This document shows positions 16,348-23,023 of a DNA stretch of 38,173 nt, piece after piece. Location: the IMG/VR virus record IMGVR_UViG_3300025669_000095, positions 1 to 38,173 of that record; one strand, given 5' to 3'. Numbering within the stretch: position 1 is the stretch's first letter; each line of letters begins with the position of its first letter. This stretch comes from a virus. The notes under the pieces were generated by a model. That model had not been told where the DNA came from. It saw only the letters and a list, made by a program, of their open reading frames with translations, and ran no database searches. Position numbers and translations under genes: made by a program.

Positions 16348-16689
16348 ATGGATAGAACATTTAACTCAGGAGCAAGTAGAGATACAGACTTAGGAAAGCT
16401 TGATTATGAGGGGTCCCTATCTCCAATAGTATTAAAGAAGTATGTAGAATATATGCAACGAAATAACAACACCAAATCAGGAGTCAGGAAGTGTGATAAC
16501 TGAAAAGGATTGTTTGGAGACAAGCACCAAGAAGTTTGTATGAAATCACTTATGAGACATACAATGGATGTATGGTTATTCCATAAAGAGTTTCAAGGAA
16601 GAGATAATATGGAAGACGCATTGTGTGGGGTTATTTTCAACGCATCTGCCATTTTGTATAAGATTGAAAAGGATAAATTAAACAAATAA
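16348..16689 (+). CDS. dATP/dGTP diphosphohydrolase family protein (MazZ/DUF5664-like)
   Basis: A 113-aa protein starting FNSGASRDTDLGKLDYEG, then SLSPIVLKKYVEYM, CDNW-KGLFG, SLMRHTMDVWLFH and ALCGVIFNASAI, all in the order of the DUF5664 dATP/dGTP diphosphohydrolase family. TGA at 16501-16503 encodes the Trp of the family's DNW-KG motif, strong evidence for the code. Family members hydrolyse purine dNTPs; MazZ in Z-genome phages removes dATP and dGTP. No PurZ gene is visible, so modified DNA is not implied. Confidence 0.8.
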
Positions 16690-16695
16690 ACATAC

Positions 16696-16724
16696 TTGAT
16701 TTAAAACGACAAGTATGCTATAAT
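16696..16724 (+). promoter_or_regulatory. promoter of the metallophosphoesterase unit
   Basis: TTGATT (16696-16701), a 17-base spacer and TATAAT (16719-16724). The gene's AGGAGG and ATG follow at about 16747 and 16757. Confidence 0.82.
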
Positions 16725-16756
16725 AAGAATAGCAACATTTAAAATAGGAGGTTAAT

Positions 16757-17914
16757 ATGACTATTAACAAACAAATCGTGTTAGGAGCATTAGAGACTTT
16801 TAGTACCCTTGAAGACGTTATTAAAGCAACTAAATATACCAAAAAACAATTGTACAATTTAGGTTGTCGTAATAAGGACGTTCATACACTTTTACAAACA
16901 CTTACTAAGACAAAGAAAGTAAGTAAAAAGAAACCGAGTAGAGAGGAATTGAAGAAAGAAGAGACTATTAATCTTCATAGATTTCAATCCCAAATGAAAG
17001 ACTTCGCAAAAGACTTACCACTATTGGAAGAATGGAAATGTAAAAAGAAAGCAGGTAAAAACAACGAAGAGTGGATATTATTATTTTCTGACTTACACTA
17101 TGGACAAGTAGTTAAACCAATTGAGATTGGAAACTTCGCAGAATACAATCCAAAGAAAGCAGAAGAAAGATTAATGTATCTCTCTAAGACAATACAACGC
17201 CTTACTAAGTATCACACAAACCCACCAGAGACACTCAACGTATTCTTCTTAGGAGATATGATTGATAGTGTAATCCTAAGGGCTTCGCAACTAGCAACAA
17301 CAGAGTTTGGACTAGTGAAACAGATTATAGGTTGTATCGGATTGGTATCAGAGTTCCTTGTTTCCCTTACAGGTAGTTTCAAGCACATCAACTGTTATGG
17401 TATCGGTGGTAATCATTCTCGTATTACCAAGAGCTTCGCAGATAGTACCCCACAAGATAATTTTGACATTCTAATTTATGAAATGGTAAAACAAAAAGTT
17501 GCTAACATTTCAAAGATTAAAATTCAGTATCCAGAAAGTACTCATATGATAGTAAAAGTCAAAGGATATTCCTACTGGCTAGCTCACGGAGATACAATGA
17601 GAGGTTGGATGGGCTTACCTTTTTACGGAGCAAACAGAGAAAAGTCAGGTATTCAAAACTTGTTAAACATTTTTAAAGAAGGTGTTGATTATATGACTAT
17701 AGGGCACTTTCATCAAGGAGCAAACTTTAACAACATCTTTATGAACGGAAGTTTTGTAGGAGGAGATAACTATTCAGTTGGAAGACTTAGAAAGATGAAT
17801 ATTCCAGAGCAAACGTTAATAGGAGTTACAGAGAAGTTTGGTGTCGTATGGACTAGACCTATACAATTAGAGGTTCGTGGAAAGCTCACAAAACCTCGTA
17901 TTTACGGAGGCTAA
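16757..17914 (+). CDS. calcineurin-like metallophosphoesterase (Mre11/SbcD-type nuclease candidate)
   Basis: A 385-aa protein with all two-metal phosphoesterase motifs: SDLH (111-114), GDMID (166-170), GGNHS (217-221), AHGD (276-279) and GHFHQ (316-320). The N-terminal ~50 residues look like a helix-turn-helix, so it may act on DNA. It probably hydrolyses phosphodiesters, perhaps as a repair or packaging nuclease. It has its own promoter, a perfect AGGAGG and its own terminator. All five Trp codons checked are TGG with no TGA, unlike neighbours where TGA dominates. This suggests recent acquisition from a standard-code genome. Confidence 0.85.
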   Translation: MTINKQIVLGALETFSTLEDVIKATKYTKKQLYNLGCRNKDVHTLLQTLTKTKKVSKKKPSREELKKEETINLHRFQSQMKDFAKDLPLLEEWKCKKKAGKNNEEWILLFSDLHYGQVVKPIEIGNFAEYNPKKAEERLMYLSKTIQRLTKYHTNPPETLNVFFLGDMIDSVILRASQLATTEFGLVKQIIGCIGLVSEFLVSLTGSFKHINCYGIGGNHSRITKSFADSTPQDNFDILIYEMVKQKVANISKIKIQYPESTHMIVKVKGYSYWLAHGDTMRGWMGLPFYGANREKSGIQNLLNIFKEGVDYMTIGHFHQGANFNNIFMNGSFVGGDNYSVGRLRKMNIPEQTLIGVTEKFGVVWTRPIQLEVRGKLTKPRIYGG

Positions 17915-17919
17915 TGCCG

Positions 17920-17957
17920 AGATAGATACTGGAACACTAATCTGGTATCTATCTTTT
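17920..17957 (+). terminator. intrinsic terminator with a degenerate second copy
   Basis: A perfect 10-bp stem (AGATAGATAC/GTATCTATCT), a 15-base loop and a T-run, directly after the metallophosphoesterase stop. A degraded copy of the same ~32-base unit follows at about 17963-17994 with the second arm decayed. Confidence 0.85.
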
Positions 17958-18005
17958 CCCCAATAGATACTCAAACATCAATTTGGTATAAATTAAATTC
18001 ATAAT

Positions 18006-18209
18006 ATGAGACCATTTACATATACACAATTAGATCATATTAACACAAGAATGTTATCAAGAGTGAAAGAAGTTAAGAAAATAATTAAAAGCAAAAAGCC
18101 AATAGACAAAGCAAGAATAGAAACTTTAATCAAAGAACAAAAACAAGATATGGATATAGCAAAAGCATATATCAAATATATAGACGATGTATATAAAAGT
18201 AAAAAATAA
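18006..18209 (+). CDS. small helical protein before the chaperonin
   Basis: A 67-aa basic, all-helical protein (MRPFTYTQLDHINTRML start) ending two bases before the chaperonin ATG, so probably co-translated. It is not GroES-like (no beta barrel or mobile loop). Confidence 0.6.
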   Translation: MRPFTYTQLDHINTRMLSRVKEVKKIIKSKKPIDKARIETLIKEQKQDMDIAKAYIKYIDDVYKSKK

Positions 18210-18211
18210 AA

Positions 18212-19723
18212 ATGAAAAAAATATTATTTGGAAAGGAAGCAAAAGAAAGTTTGCAAGAAGGTGTAAATCTTATAAATGATAGTGTGAAATTTACACTTGG
18301 GTCACAAGGTAGAAATGTTATGTTAGACAGAGGTATTGCCTCTTACATAACTAACGACGGTATTACAATTAGCAGAGATGTAATGTCTAACAACCCAGCT
18401 GCTGAATTAGCAATTAAAACTATTAGAGAAGCAAGTGCTAAAACAAATGAAGAAGTAGGAGACGCAACAACTACCTCAATCTTACTTGCTAGTGAAATAT
18501 TTAATCAAGGACTTAACTACGAAAACCCAGTTCAACTTGCAAAGGAAATAAAAGAAGCCTTAGTAAAAGTAGTTAAGAAATTAAAAGAACTTGCTATACC
18601 AATTCAAGATAGCGACTTACTTAAAATAGCAACAGTATCAGCCAAAGACGAAGTGATAGGTAAGATAGTATCAGACACTGTAAGAGAGGTTGGGAAAGAC
18701 GGTATCATAACTGTTGAAAGAAACCCAAAGAACTGTATAGAAAAAGAAATAGTTAATGGACTACAAATTGAAAGTGGTTATATCTCTCCTTACTTTATGA
18801 CAGATATGTCTAAGCAAAAAGCAGAGTTAGTAGACGCTAGTATCCTTTTAACAAATCACAAGATAATTAGTTTACAAGCCATTGCTCCTATATTAGAAAA
18901 AATGATAGGAACAGGATCTAATACAATATTTATAATAGCAGACGATGTTGAGGATGTTGTTTTAAGAGATTTAATTGAAAACAAACTTAAAGGAATATTA
19001 AAAGTTATAGTAGCTAAACTTCCTAAATATAGAAAAGATATTTTTGAAGATATAGCAAAGATAACTGGTGCTACAATTATTGATAAAGAAGCTGGAATGA
19101 GATTAGAAGAAGCTGAACTTAAAGACTTGGGTTTTGCTAATAAGATTGAAAGTTATAAGAATAGAACAATCATCGTAGACGGTAAAGGAGATAAGATTGA
19201 ACTAACAAAATACATTTCTACACTAAACACTTCTATTGAAAATATTAAAGACGAACTTGAAAAAGATAGAATCAAAAATAGAGTAGCTAAATTATTAGGA
19301 GGAATAGCAGTAATTAAAGTTGGAGCTACAACAGAGATAGAACAAAACTCCCTTAAAGATAAAGTTGACGACGCTATTAGAGCCACACAATCAGCTATGG
19401 AAGAGGGTATTGTAGGTGGTGGTGGAATTGCCTTACTTAGATGTATGTTATATGACAAAAAAACAGATGGAGAAAAAGTATTAAATAAAGCTTTAGAAAA
19501 ACCATTAAATCAAATATTAGAAAACAGTGGAGCAAACTGTGATGTATGTGTTACTGGGTGAGAAGGCTTTAACGCTAATAATGGTAAAGTAGAAGACTTA
19601 CTTGAAGCGGGTATAATAGATCCTGTTAAAGTTGTAAGAGTAGCCTTAGAAAACGCAGTATCAGTTGCCACCCTATTACTTACCACAGAGGTTGTAATAG
19701 CAAACGAACTTGACAAAAAGTAA
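18212..19723 (+). CDS. groEL: GroEL-like group I chaperonin
   Basis: A 503-aa protein homologous to 60-kDa chaperonins over its whole length: SQGRNVMLD and NDGITISRD, the ATP site [13 protein letters not shown] (Asp kept; the usual GDGTTT has Gly, here Ala), an apical domain, [17 protein letters not shown] with VDDAIRATQ (catalytic Asp), [14 protein letters not shown], and [20 protein letters not shown] near the end. TGA at 19559-19561 is in-frame (VTGW-EGFNA). The Gly-Met tail of cellular GroEL is missing. No GroES gene is visible, so it may use the host co-chaperonin or none. It probably folds capsid or other phage proteins. Confidence 0.93.
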
Positions 19724-19738
19724 AAAGTGTGTTAGTAT
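19710..19738 (+). promoter_or_regulatory. promoter of the RNA locus (inside the chaperonin 3' end)
   Basis: TTGACA (19710-19715), a 17-base spacer and TAGTAT (19733-19738). It overlaps the last codons of the chaperonin gene and fires into a 600-base gene-free region. Confidence 0.8.
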
Positions 19739-19820
19739 AATAATGAGTCTAGACATAGACGATGTCCAGATGTGGACAAGGAGAACCCTACCTAAGAATT
19801 ACAAGTGGGAAACTTTAAAG

Positions 19821-20066
19821 TTAAACCTTATTAAAATGGAGTGGGTCATAGATGTCCTTATAAGGCGGATAGCTGAGTCTAGTAGAGTGTGAAGGTGCCA
19901 TCCTGCATCTAAAACAACGGTCAGCCATTAGTAGACGAAGGTCTATTGATATGAGTACTGGTAAACCTTGTTAAAATTGTATGGGTTTTAAAGGCATAAA
20001 CAAGGCGGTTATATGGAACTAGATACTGTGAAACATTCCACCCTGCGTGGAGTAACAGACCATATA
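19821..20066 (+). ncRNA. tandemly duplicated structured RNA with covariation
   Basis: Two ~107-base units (19821-19928 and 19961-20066) align with shared blocks (TAAACCTT, TTAAAAT, AAGGCGG, CTAG, GTGAA, CCTGC). Stem 1 is CCTTAT/ATAAGG in copy A and CCTTGT/ACAAGG in copy B, with identical 34-base spacing. Stem 2 is ATAGCTGA/TCAGCCAT in A (one mismatch) and TATATGG/CCATATA in B, with 44 and 43 bases between arms. A small hairpin lies inside stem 2. Between the units is TAGAC-GAAG-GTCTA. I know no matching family. The transcript probably begins near 19745. Confidence 0.65.
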
Positions 20067-20070
20067 TATG

Positions 20071-20129
20071 GTTCGTATTGTGTGAATAACACTCCAGACG
20101 TGGCATAGGTGAAATTCCTATTACGAACC
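20071..20129 (+). ncRNA. tRNA-like cloverleaf with a truncated anticodon arm
   Basis: Acceptor GTTCGTA/TACGAAC (7 bp, perfect), D-like stem GTGT/ACAC, a stunted CCA-GACG-TGG in place of the anticodon arm, and T stem ATAGG/CCTAT with a 7-base loop TGAAATT. Only about 59 bases and no usable anticodon. It lies five bases before the tRNA with anticodon CAT and could be a tRNA mimic or a degenerate tRNA. Confidence 0.6.
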
Positions 20130-20134
20130 TCCTT

Positions 20135-20205
20135 TGGACTGTAGAGAAGTAGTATCTCGTGAGGCTCATAACCTTAAGACATTGGTGCAATTCCAATCGG
20201 TCCAA
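20135..20205 (+). tRNA. tRNA with anticodon CAT (Met, or Ile if modified), unusual
   Basis: Acceptor TGGACTG/CGGTCCA (one G-T), D stem GAGA/TCTC, anticodon stem TGAGG/CCTTA with loop CTCATAA, T stem ATTGG/CCAAT. The D loop (AGTAGTA) lacks the GG pair and the T loop is TGCAATT instead of TTCxAxx, so the usual D-T loop contact seems lost, as in mitochondrial-type tRNAs. No encoded CCA. Confidence 0.65.
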
Positions 20206-20211
20206 CATCTA

Positions 20212-20240
20212 TTGACAAAATAACAAAAGTATGGTATAGT
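20212..20240 (+). promoter_or_regulatory. promoter of a ~50-base transcript
   Basis: TTGACA (20212-20217), a 17-base spacer and TATAGT (20235-20240). A terminator follows at 20273, so the product would be a very short RNA beginning near 20247. Confidence 0.75.
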
Positions 20241-20272
20241 ATAGATATGTTTTTCATAATAACAATCCAAAC

Positions 20273-20294
20273 AAGCCACGAAAGTGGTTTTTTT
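20273..20294 (+). terminator. intrinsic terminator with GAAA tetraloop
   Basis: AAGCCAC-GAAA-GTGGTTT stem (one G-T pair) followed by a T-run. It separates the RNA locus from the lysis operon promoter three bases later. Confidence 0.82.
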
Positions 20295-20296
20295 GG

Positions 20297-20325
20297 TTGA
20301 CAAATAAACTAAAATGACTTATAAT
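20297..20325 (+). promoter_or_regulatory. perfect consensus promoter of the lysis region
   Basis: TTGACA (20297-20302), a 17-base spacer and TATAAT (20320-20325). The ATG at 20332 lies at the expected start of transcription, so the mRNA may be leaderless. Confidence 0.85.
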
Positions 20326-20331
20326 AATAAT

Positions 20332-20772
20332 ATGAAGTTCTTAAAAACTTTAATAGTAAGTGTATTAGTATTCTTGGTTTTGTATCAAGGTGCAACTGCT
20401 ATTGACTATATGATTTCTGGAAAGCAACTAGCAATAGAGAATCAAATTGCACAAGTCGCTGCTAAGTATAAATTTAAAAATGTAAATTTCTTAATTAAGT
20501 TAGCAGACATTGAAAGTGGTTTAGATCCTAATATAAAAGTGTTAGATACAAACAACAGATACTCGTATGGGTTATTGAATTTCCAAATGGAAACTTACAC
20601 AAGTTTATGTGTAGATAGATATGGAATAGATACAGATATTTATTCATTAGAAAACCAAGTTGAATGTTATATAAAAATTCACCAAGATTTAGGTGAAAAC
20701 TTTATTACTGGAACAGGCGGTTGGTACAACTCATCAATTAAAATAAATCGTGTTTGAGGGTTGACACCATAA
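20332..20772 (+). CDS. exported lytic transglycosylase-like protein (SLT/lysozyme fold)
   Basis: A 146-aa protein from the ATG at 20332; the upstream in-frame ATG at 20314 lies inside the promoter and is rejected. An N-terminal signal sequence or anchor (LKTLIVSVLVFLVLY) is followed by the catalytic-type segment IKLADIESGLDPN (Glu61) and YSYGLLNFQ, typical of soluble lytic transglycosylases. TGA as Trp near the end (NRVW-GLTP). It likely cleaves peptidoglycan glycan strands at lysis, next to a peptidase-type endolysin and holin. Its end overlaps the next promoter. Confidence 0.72.
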
Positions 20773-20789
20773 ACTTTATTTGATACAAT
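20761..20789 (+). promoter_or_regulatory. promoter of a small RNA
   Basis: TTGACA (20761-20766) inside the transglycosylase stop region, a 17-base spacer and TACAAT (20784-20789). It transcribes a ~90-base region that ends in a terminator. Confidence 0.8.
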
Positions 20790-20795
20790 ATATAT

Positions 20796-20885
20796 GAGCG
20801 TAAAGGTATTCTGGTTCCGACTGGGGTACTCTTGAAAGCTCACAATTCAGTTATTTTAGAGGGGGTCATCGCCCCTTCTTTTTTT
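20796..20885 (+). ncRNA. putative ~90-base small RNA
   Basis: Bounded by the promoter at 20761 and the terminator hairpin at 20859. Internal pairing includes GAGC (about 20796) with GCTC (about 20838) and GGTA/TAC inside. A possible 21-residue recoded ORF (ATG at 20794) covers the same bases, so a leaderless micro-peptide is an alternative. No family recognised. Confidence 0.5.
20859..20885 (+). terminator. intrinsic terminator
   Basis: AGGGG/CCCCT stem with a 7-base loop, extended by a G-T pair, followed by a T-rich tract. Confidence 0.78.
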
Positions 20886-20899
20886 AGTAAAATAAACCC

Positions 20900-20928
20900 T
20901 TGACAAATAATTTTATTTATGGTATATT
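20900..20928 (+). promoter_or_regulatory. promoter of the HNH-endolysin-terminase operon
   Basis: TTGACA (20900-20905), a 17-base spacer and TATATT (20923-20928); ATG at 20950. Confidence 0.82.
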
Positions 20929-20949
20929 AAAGTAGATAAAAAATATATT

Positions 20950-21351
20950 ATGAAAAAAACTAAGTTGAAAAGAAAATCTAAATCAACTAGAAGAAAGACG
21001 ATTGATAAAGCTGACAAACTTTTACAAAATTGAATGCGAGTAAAACACGCTGGTGAAAGGTGTGAAATCTGTGGAGAGCCTTTTCAAGTCAGTCATCATT
21101 ATATAGCTAAGTCGCAATCTACTATATTAAGATTTGATGAAGAAAACCTTATACTAGTTTGTAATAAATGCCACTTTAAAATACATAGAACTACACAAGG
21201 ACACTATATAGGGGGTCTAATTGCCTTTATAAGAGGTTCTAAGTGGCTTAACTACATTACCACTCAAAAGAACATTTTAAAGACCCTTACAACAAAGGAT
21301 CTAGAAGAAAAGATAGAATATTATAATAATAAAATTAACAATGAAATATAA
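20950..21351 (+). CDS. HNH endonuclease-type protein (possibly packaging- or recombination-related)
   Basis: A 133-aa protein with a basic N-terminal tail, one TGA as Trp (LLQNW-MRV), then CEICGEPFQVSHHYI, ENLILVCNKCHFKIH: CxxC ... HH ... N ... CxxC-H, a zinc-bound HNH fold. The C-terminus is helical. HNH proteins near terminases often help packaging; NinG-like recombination proteins have a similar layout. Its end overlaps the endolysin start by 11 bases. Confidence 0.7.
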
Positions 21352-22366
21352 ATTAGGAGCTATTATCAATAGACAATTAAAAGATAAAAGAAATTATTCA
21401 AGTAACGAACTTGCTTTAACTTCTTTTGTTAATTGAACAGATATTGACAGAGAACACACTAGACATTATAATGTTTATAATCAGGGACAAGTGGGTTCGT
21501 GTGTGGCAAATTCCATTGCTAAAATATCAGAAATACAACACCTAGCCGAAAGTGGAATTCACATTAAATTTGACCCCAACTATATATATACTCAGAGGAG
21601 TAATACTACTGCTGGTATGGGCGTTAATGACGCTTGTAAGATAGCACAAAGTGGTTGTTGCCCTCTGATCTTTGGGGTTTCAGAACCTACCAAAGAGCTA
21701 GAGGCTTTACCTAAATACTACCTAGATTACTATTCCAAAGAAATGGAATTTTCATCTCAAACTTTTTCACTTGGTAAATACTTTTGATTACATAACGACA
21801 TAGAAGAGATAGCAAATGCTATTGAAACCTATGGTTCAGTTATGGTTTGATTTGGGTTTGGAAGAAACAATAAATGGTGGAGTGAAAAACCAATTGTAGC
21901 TAATAATACAAAACCTTATCACCATTCAGTAGTGGCAGTTGATTATGGAATTGAAGACGGAAAAAGATGTCTAATTATAGAAGATAGTTCAGGACCAGAA
22001 ACAGGATTTAATGGAAATCAAAGAATAATTACAGAAGACTTTTTAAAAGCAAACTGTTATGTAGCAATAGCTTTTGCTTGGAATACACACGAACAATTAA
22101 CTCACTATGCTCCTTTTACATATGATTTAGAATATACAATGAGAAGTGAAGAAGTCAGAAGATTACAAGTTATCTTACAAATGATAGGTTGTTTTCCAGA
22201 CAGTGTAGATGCAACTGGTTATTATGGAACTATTACAAAACAAGCAGTATTAAAATTCCAATTAGAGTGAGAGGTTATTGATAATGAAGATAGTTCTGGA
22301 GCTGGTAGACTTGGACCACTTTCAAGAGAAATGTTAAATGAAGTAATATCATCCTATGAAAATTAA
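21341..22366 (+). CDS. endolysin: papain-like cysteine peptidase plus peptidoglycan-binding domain
   Basis: A 341-aa protein with four TGAs as Trp (FVNW-TD, KYFW-LH, MVW-FGF, LEW-EV). The papain (C1) triad is visible: QGQVGSCVANS (Cys54), YHHSVVAVDYG (His194/195) and IIEDSSG (Asp215). From about residue 265 it has EEVRRLQVILQMIGC ... GYYGTITKQAVLKFQ, a PG_binding_1-type repeat that anchors to the cell wall. It should cut peptide cross-links in the host wall. A C1 peptidase as an endolysin catalytic domain is uncommon. No signal peptide, so release depends on the holin-like protein downstream. Confidence 0.8.
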
Positions 22367-22493
22367 AACAATTACTTATAAGGTAAAAGGTAAAGTAAAG
22401 AAAATTAAAAATATAGTATATGATAATCGCAAAGAGGCTGATTATGATAGACTACGCACACTAGCACAAAGGTCTTTTAATAAAGTTAAATAA
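22356..22493 (+). CDS. small basic protein
   Basis: A 45-aa lysine-rich protein overlapping the endolysin end by 11 bases (MKIKTITYKVKGKVKKIK start). No family recognised. Confidence 0.5.
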   Translation: MKIKTITYKVKGKVKKIKNIVYDNRKEADYDRLRTLAQRSFNKVK

Positions 22494-22498
22494 GTATT

Positions 22499-22672
22499 AT
22501 GGAGGATGATTATAATGAAGAACTAGAAGTAGCCGATATGAGAATAGATGAGTTAACAGAAGAGTTAAAGAAAGCAAAACTAGCCTTGTTAGAAATGACA
22601 AAAGATAGAGATAGACTTAAGGGGGGTTTGTTAGCATTAGCTTTGTTTGACTATAATAAAATTAAAAAATAA
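22499..22672 (+). CDS. small coiled-coil protein of the lysis cassette
   Basis: A 57-aa protein with an acidic coiled coil (ADMRIDELTEELKKAKLALL). Between endolysin and holin; role unknown, perhaps a holin partner. Confidence 0.5.
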   Translation: MEDDYNEELEVADMRIDELTEELKKAKLALLEMTKDRDRLKGGLLALALFDYNKIKK

Positions 22673-22673
22673 T

Positions 22674-22832
22674 ATGACAATATTTAAATCAGCAACTAAA
22701 ATAGTTTTATTACTATTCGCAGTTGCAACAGTAGTAGGTTTATTTTTAGGTAAAGTAGATGGTCAGACCTTTAATGGTGCTTTACTTATGATATTAGCTT
22801 TCTACTTTGGACAAAAGAATAAAGCAGAATAA
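22674..22832 (+). CDS. holin-like membrane protein
   Basis: A 52-aa protein from the ATG at 22674 (the upstream in-frame ATG at 22647 lies inside the previous gene). Two transmembrane segments (IVLLLFAVATVVGLFLG; FNGALLMILAFYFG) with a short loop and a charged QKNKAE tail, as in many phage holins ending AFYFGQK. It would make membrane lesions that let the endolysin out. Confidence 0.65.
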   Translation: MTIFKSATKIVLLLFAVATVVGLFLGKVDGQTFNGALLMILAFYFGQKNKAE

Positions 22833-23023
22833 TGATTGTATTTATAATTATTGCAACTATATGTATGTGTTTGAATATCTATATGCTATATATAGTTTCA
22901 AGTAATATCAATATAAGTAAACAAATCAAGAAAGTAAAATCAAAGGTTCTTAGGAAAAAGGCAAAGATTTTAAAATCAAAAGTAAGCCAAAAGAAATGGG
23001 AAGAATCAATTTGGAAGAATTAG
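22832..23023 (+). CDS. spanin-like or membrane-anchored basic protein
   Basis: A 63-aa protein starting in a TAATG overlap with the holin-like gene. One N-terminal transmembrane segment (MIVFIIIATICMCLNIYMLY) and a very basic helical tail. Resembles small lysis accessory proteins, but no diagnostic motif. Overlaps the terminase start by 28 bases. Confidence 0.5.
   Translation: MIVFIIIATICMCLNIYMLYIVSSNINISKQIKKVKSKVLRKKAKILKSKVSQKKWEESIWKN

Noticed and set aside
19743-19931. A 62-codon recoded ORF at the start of the RNA locus
   Set aside because: Codon use is unlike neighbouring genes, the second RNA copy does not preserve the frame, and both stems show pairing-conserving changes, so RNA is the better explanation.
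19741-20210. Group I intron, tmRNA or suppressor tRNA-Trp in the RNA locus
   Set aside because: No conserved intron core, no tag-peptide reading frame or tmRNA end pairing, and no loop with a TCA anticodon was found.
20314-20331. Upstream ATG for the transglycosylase
   Set aside because: It lies within the promoter spacer, so it would not be transcribed from that promoter.
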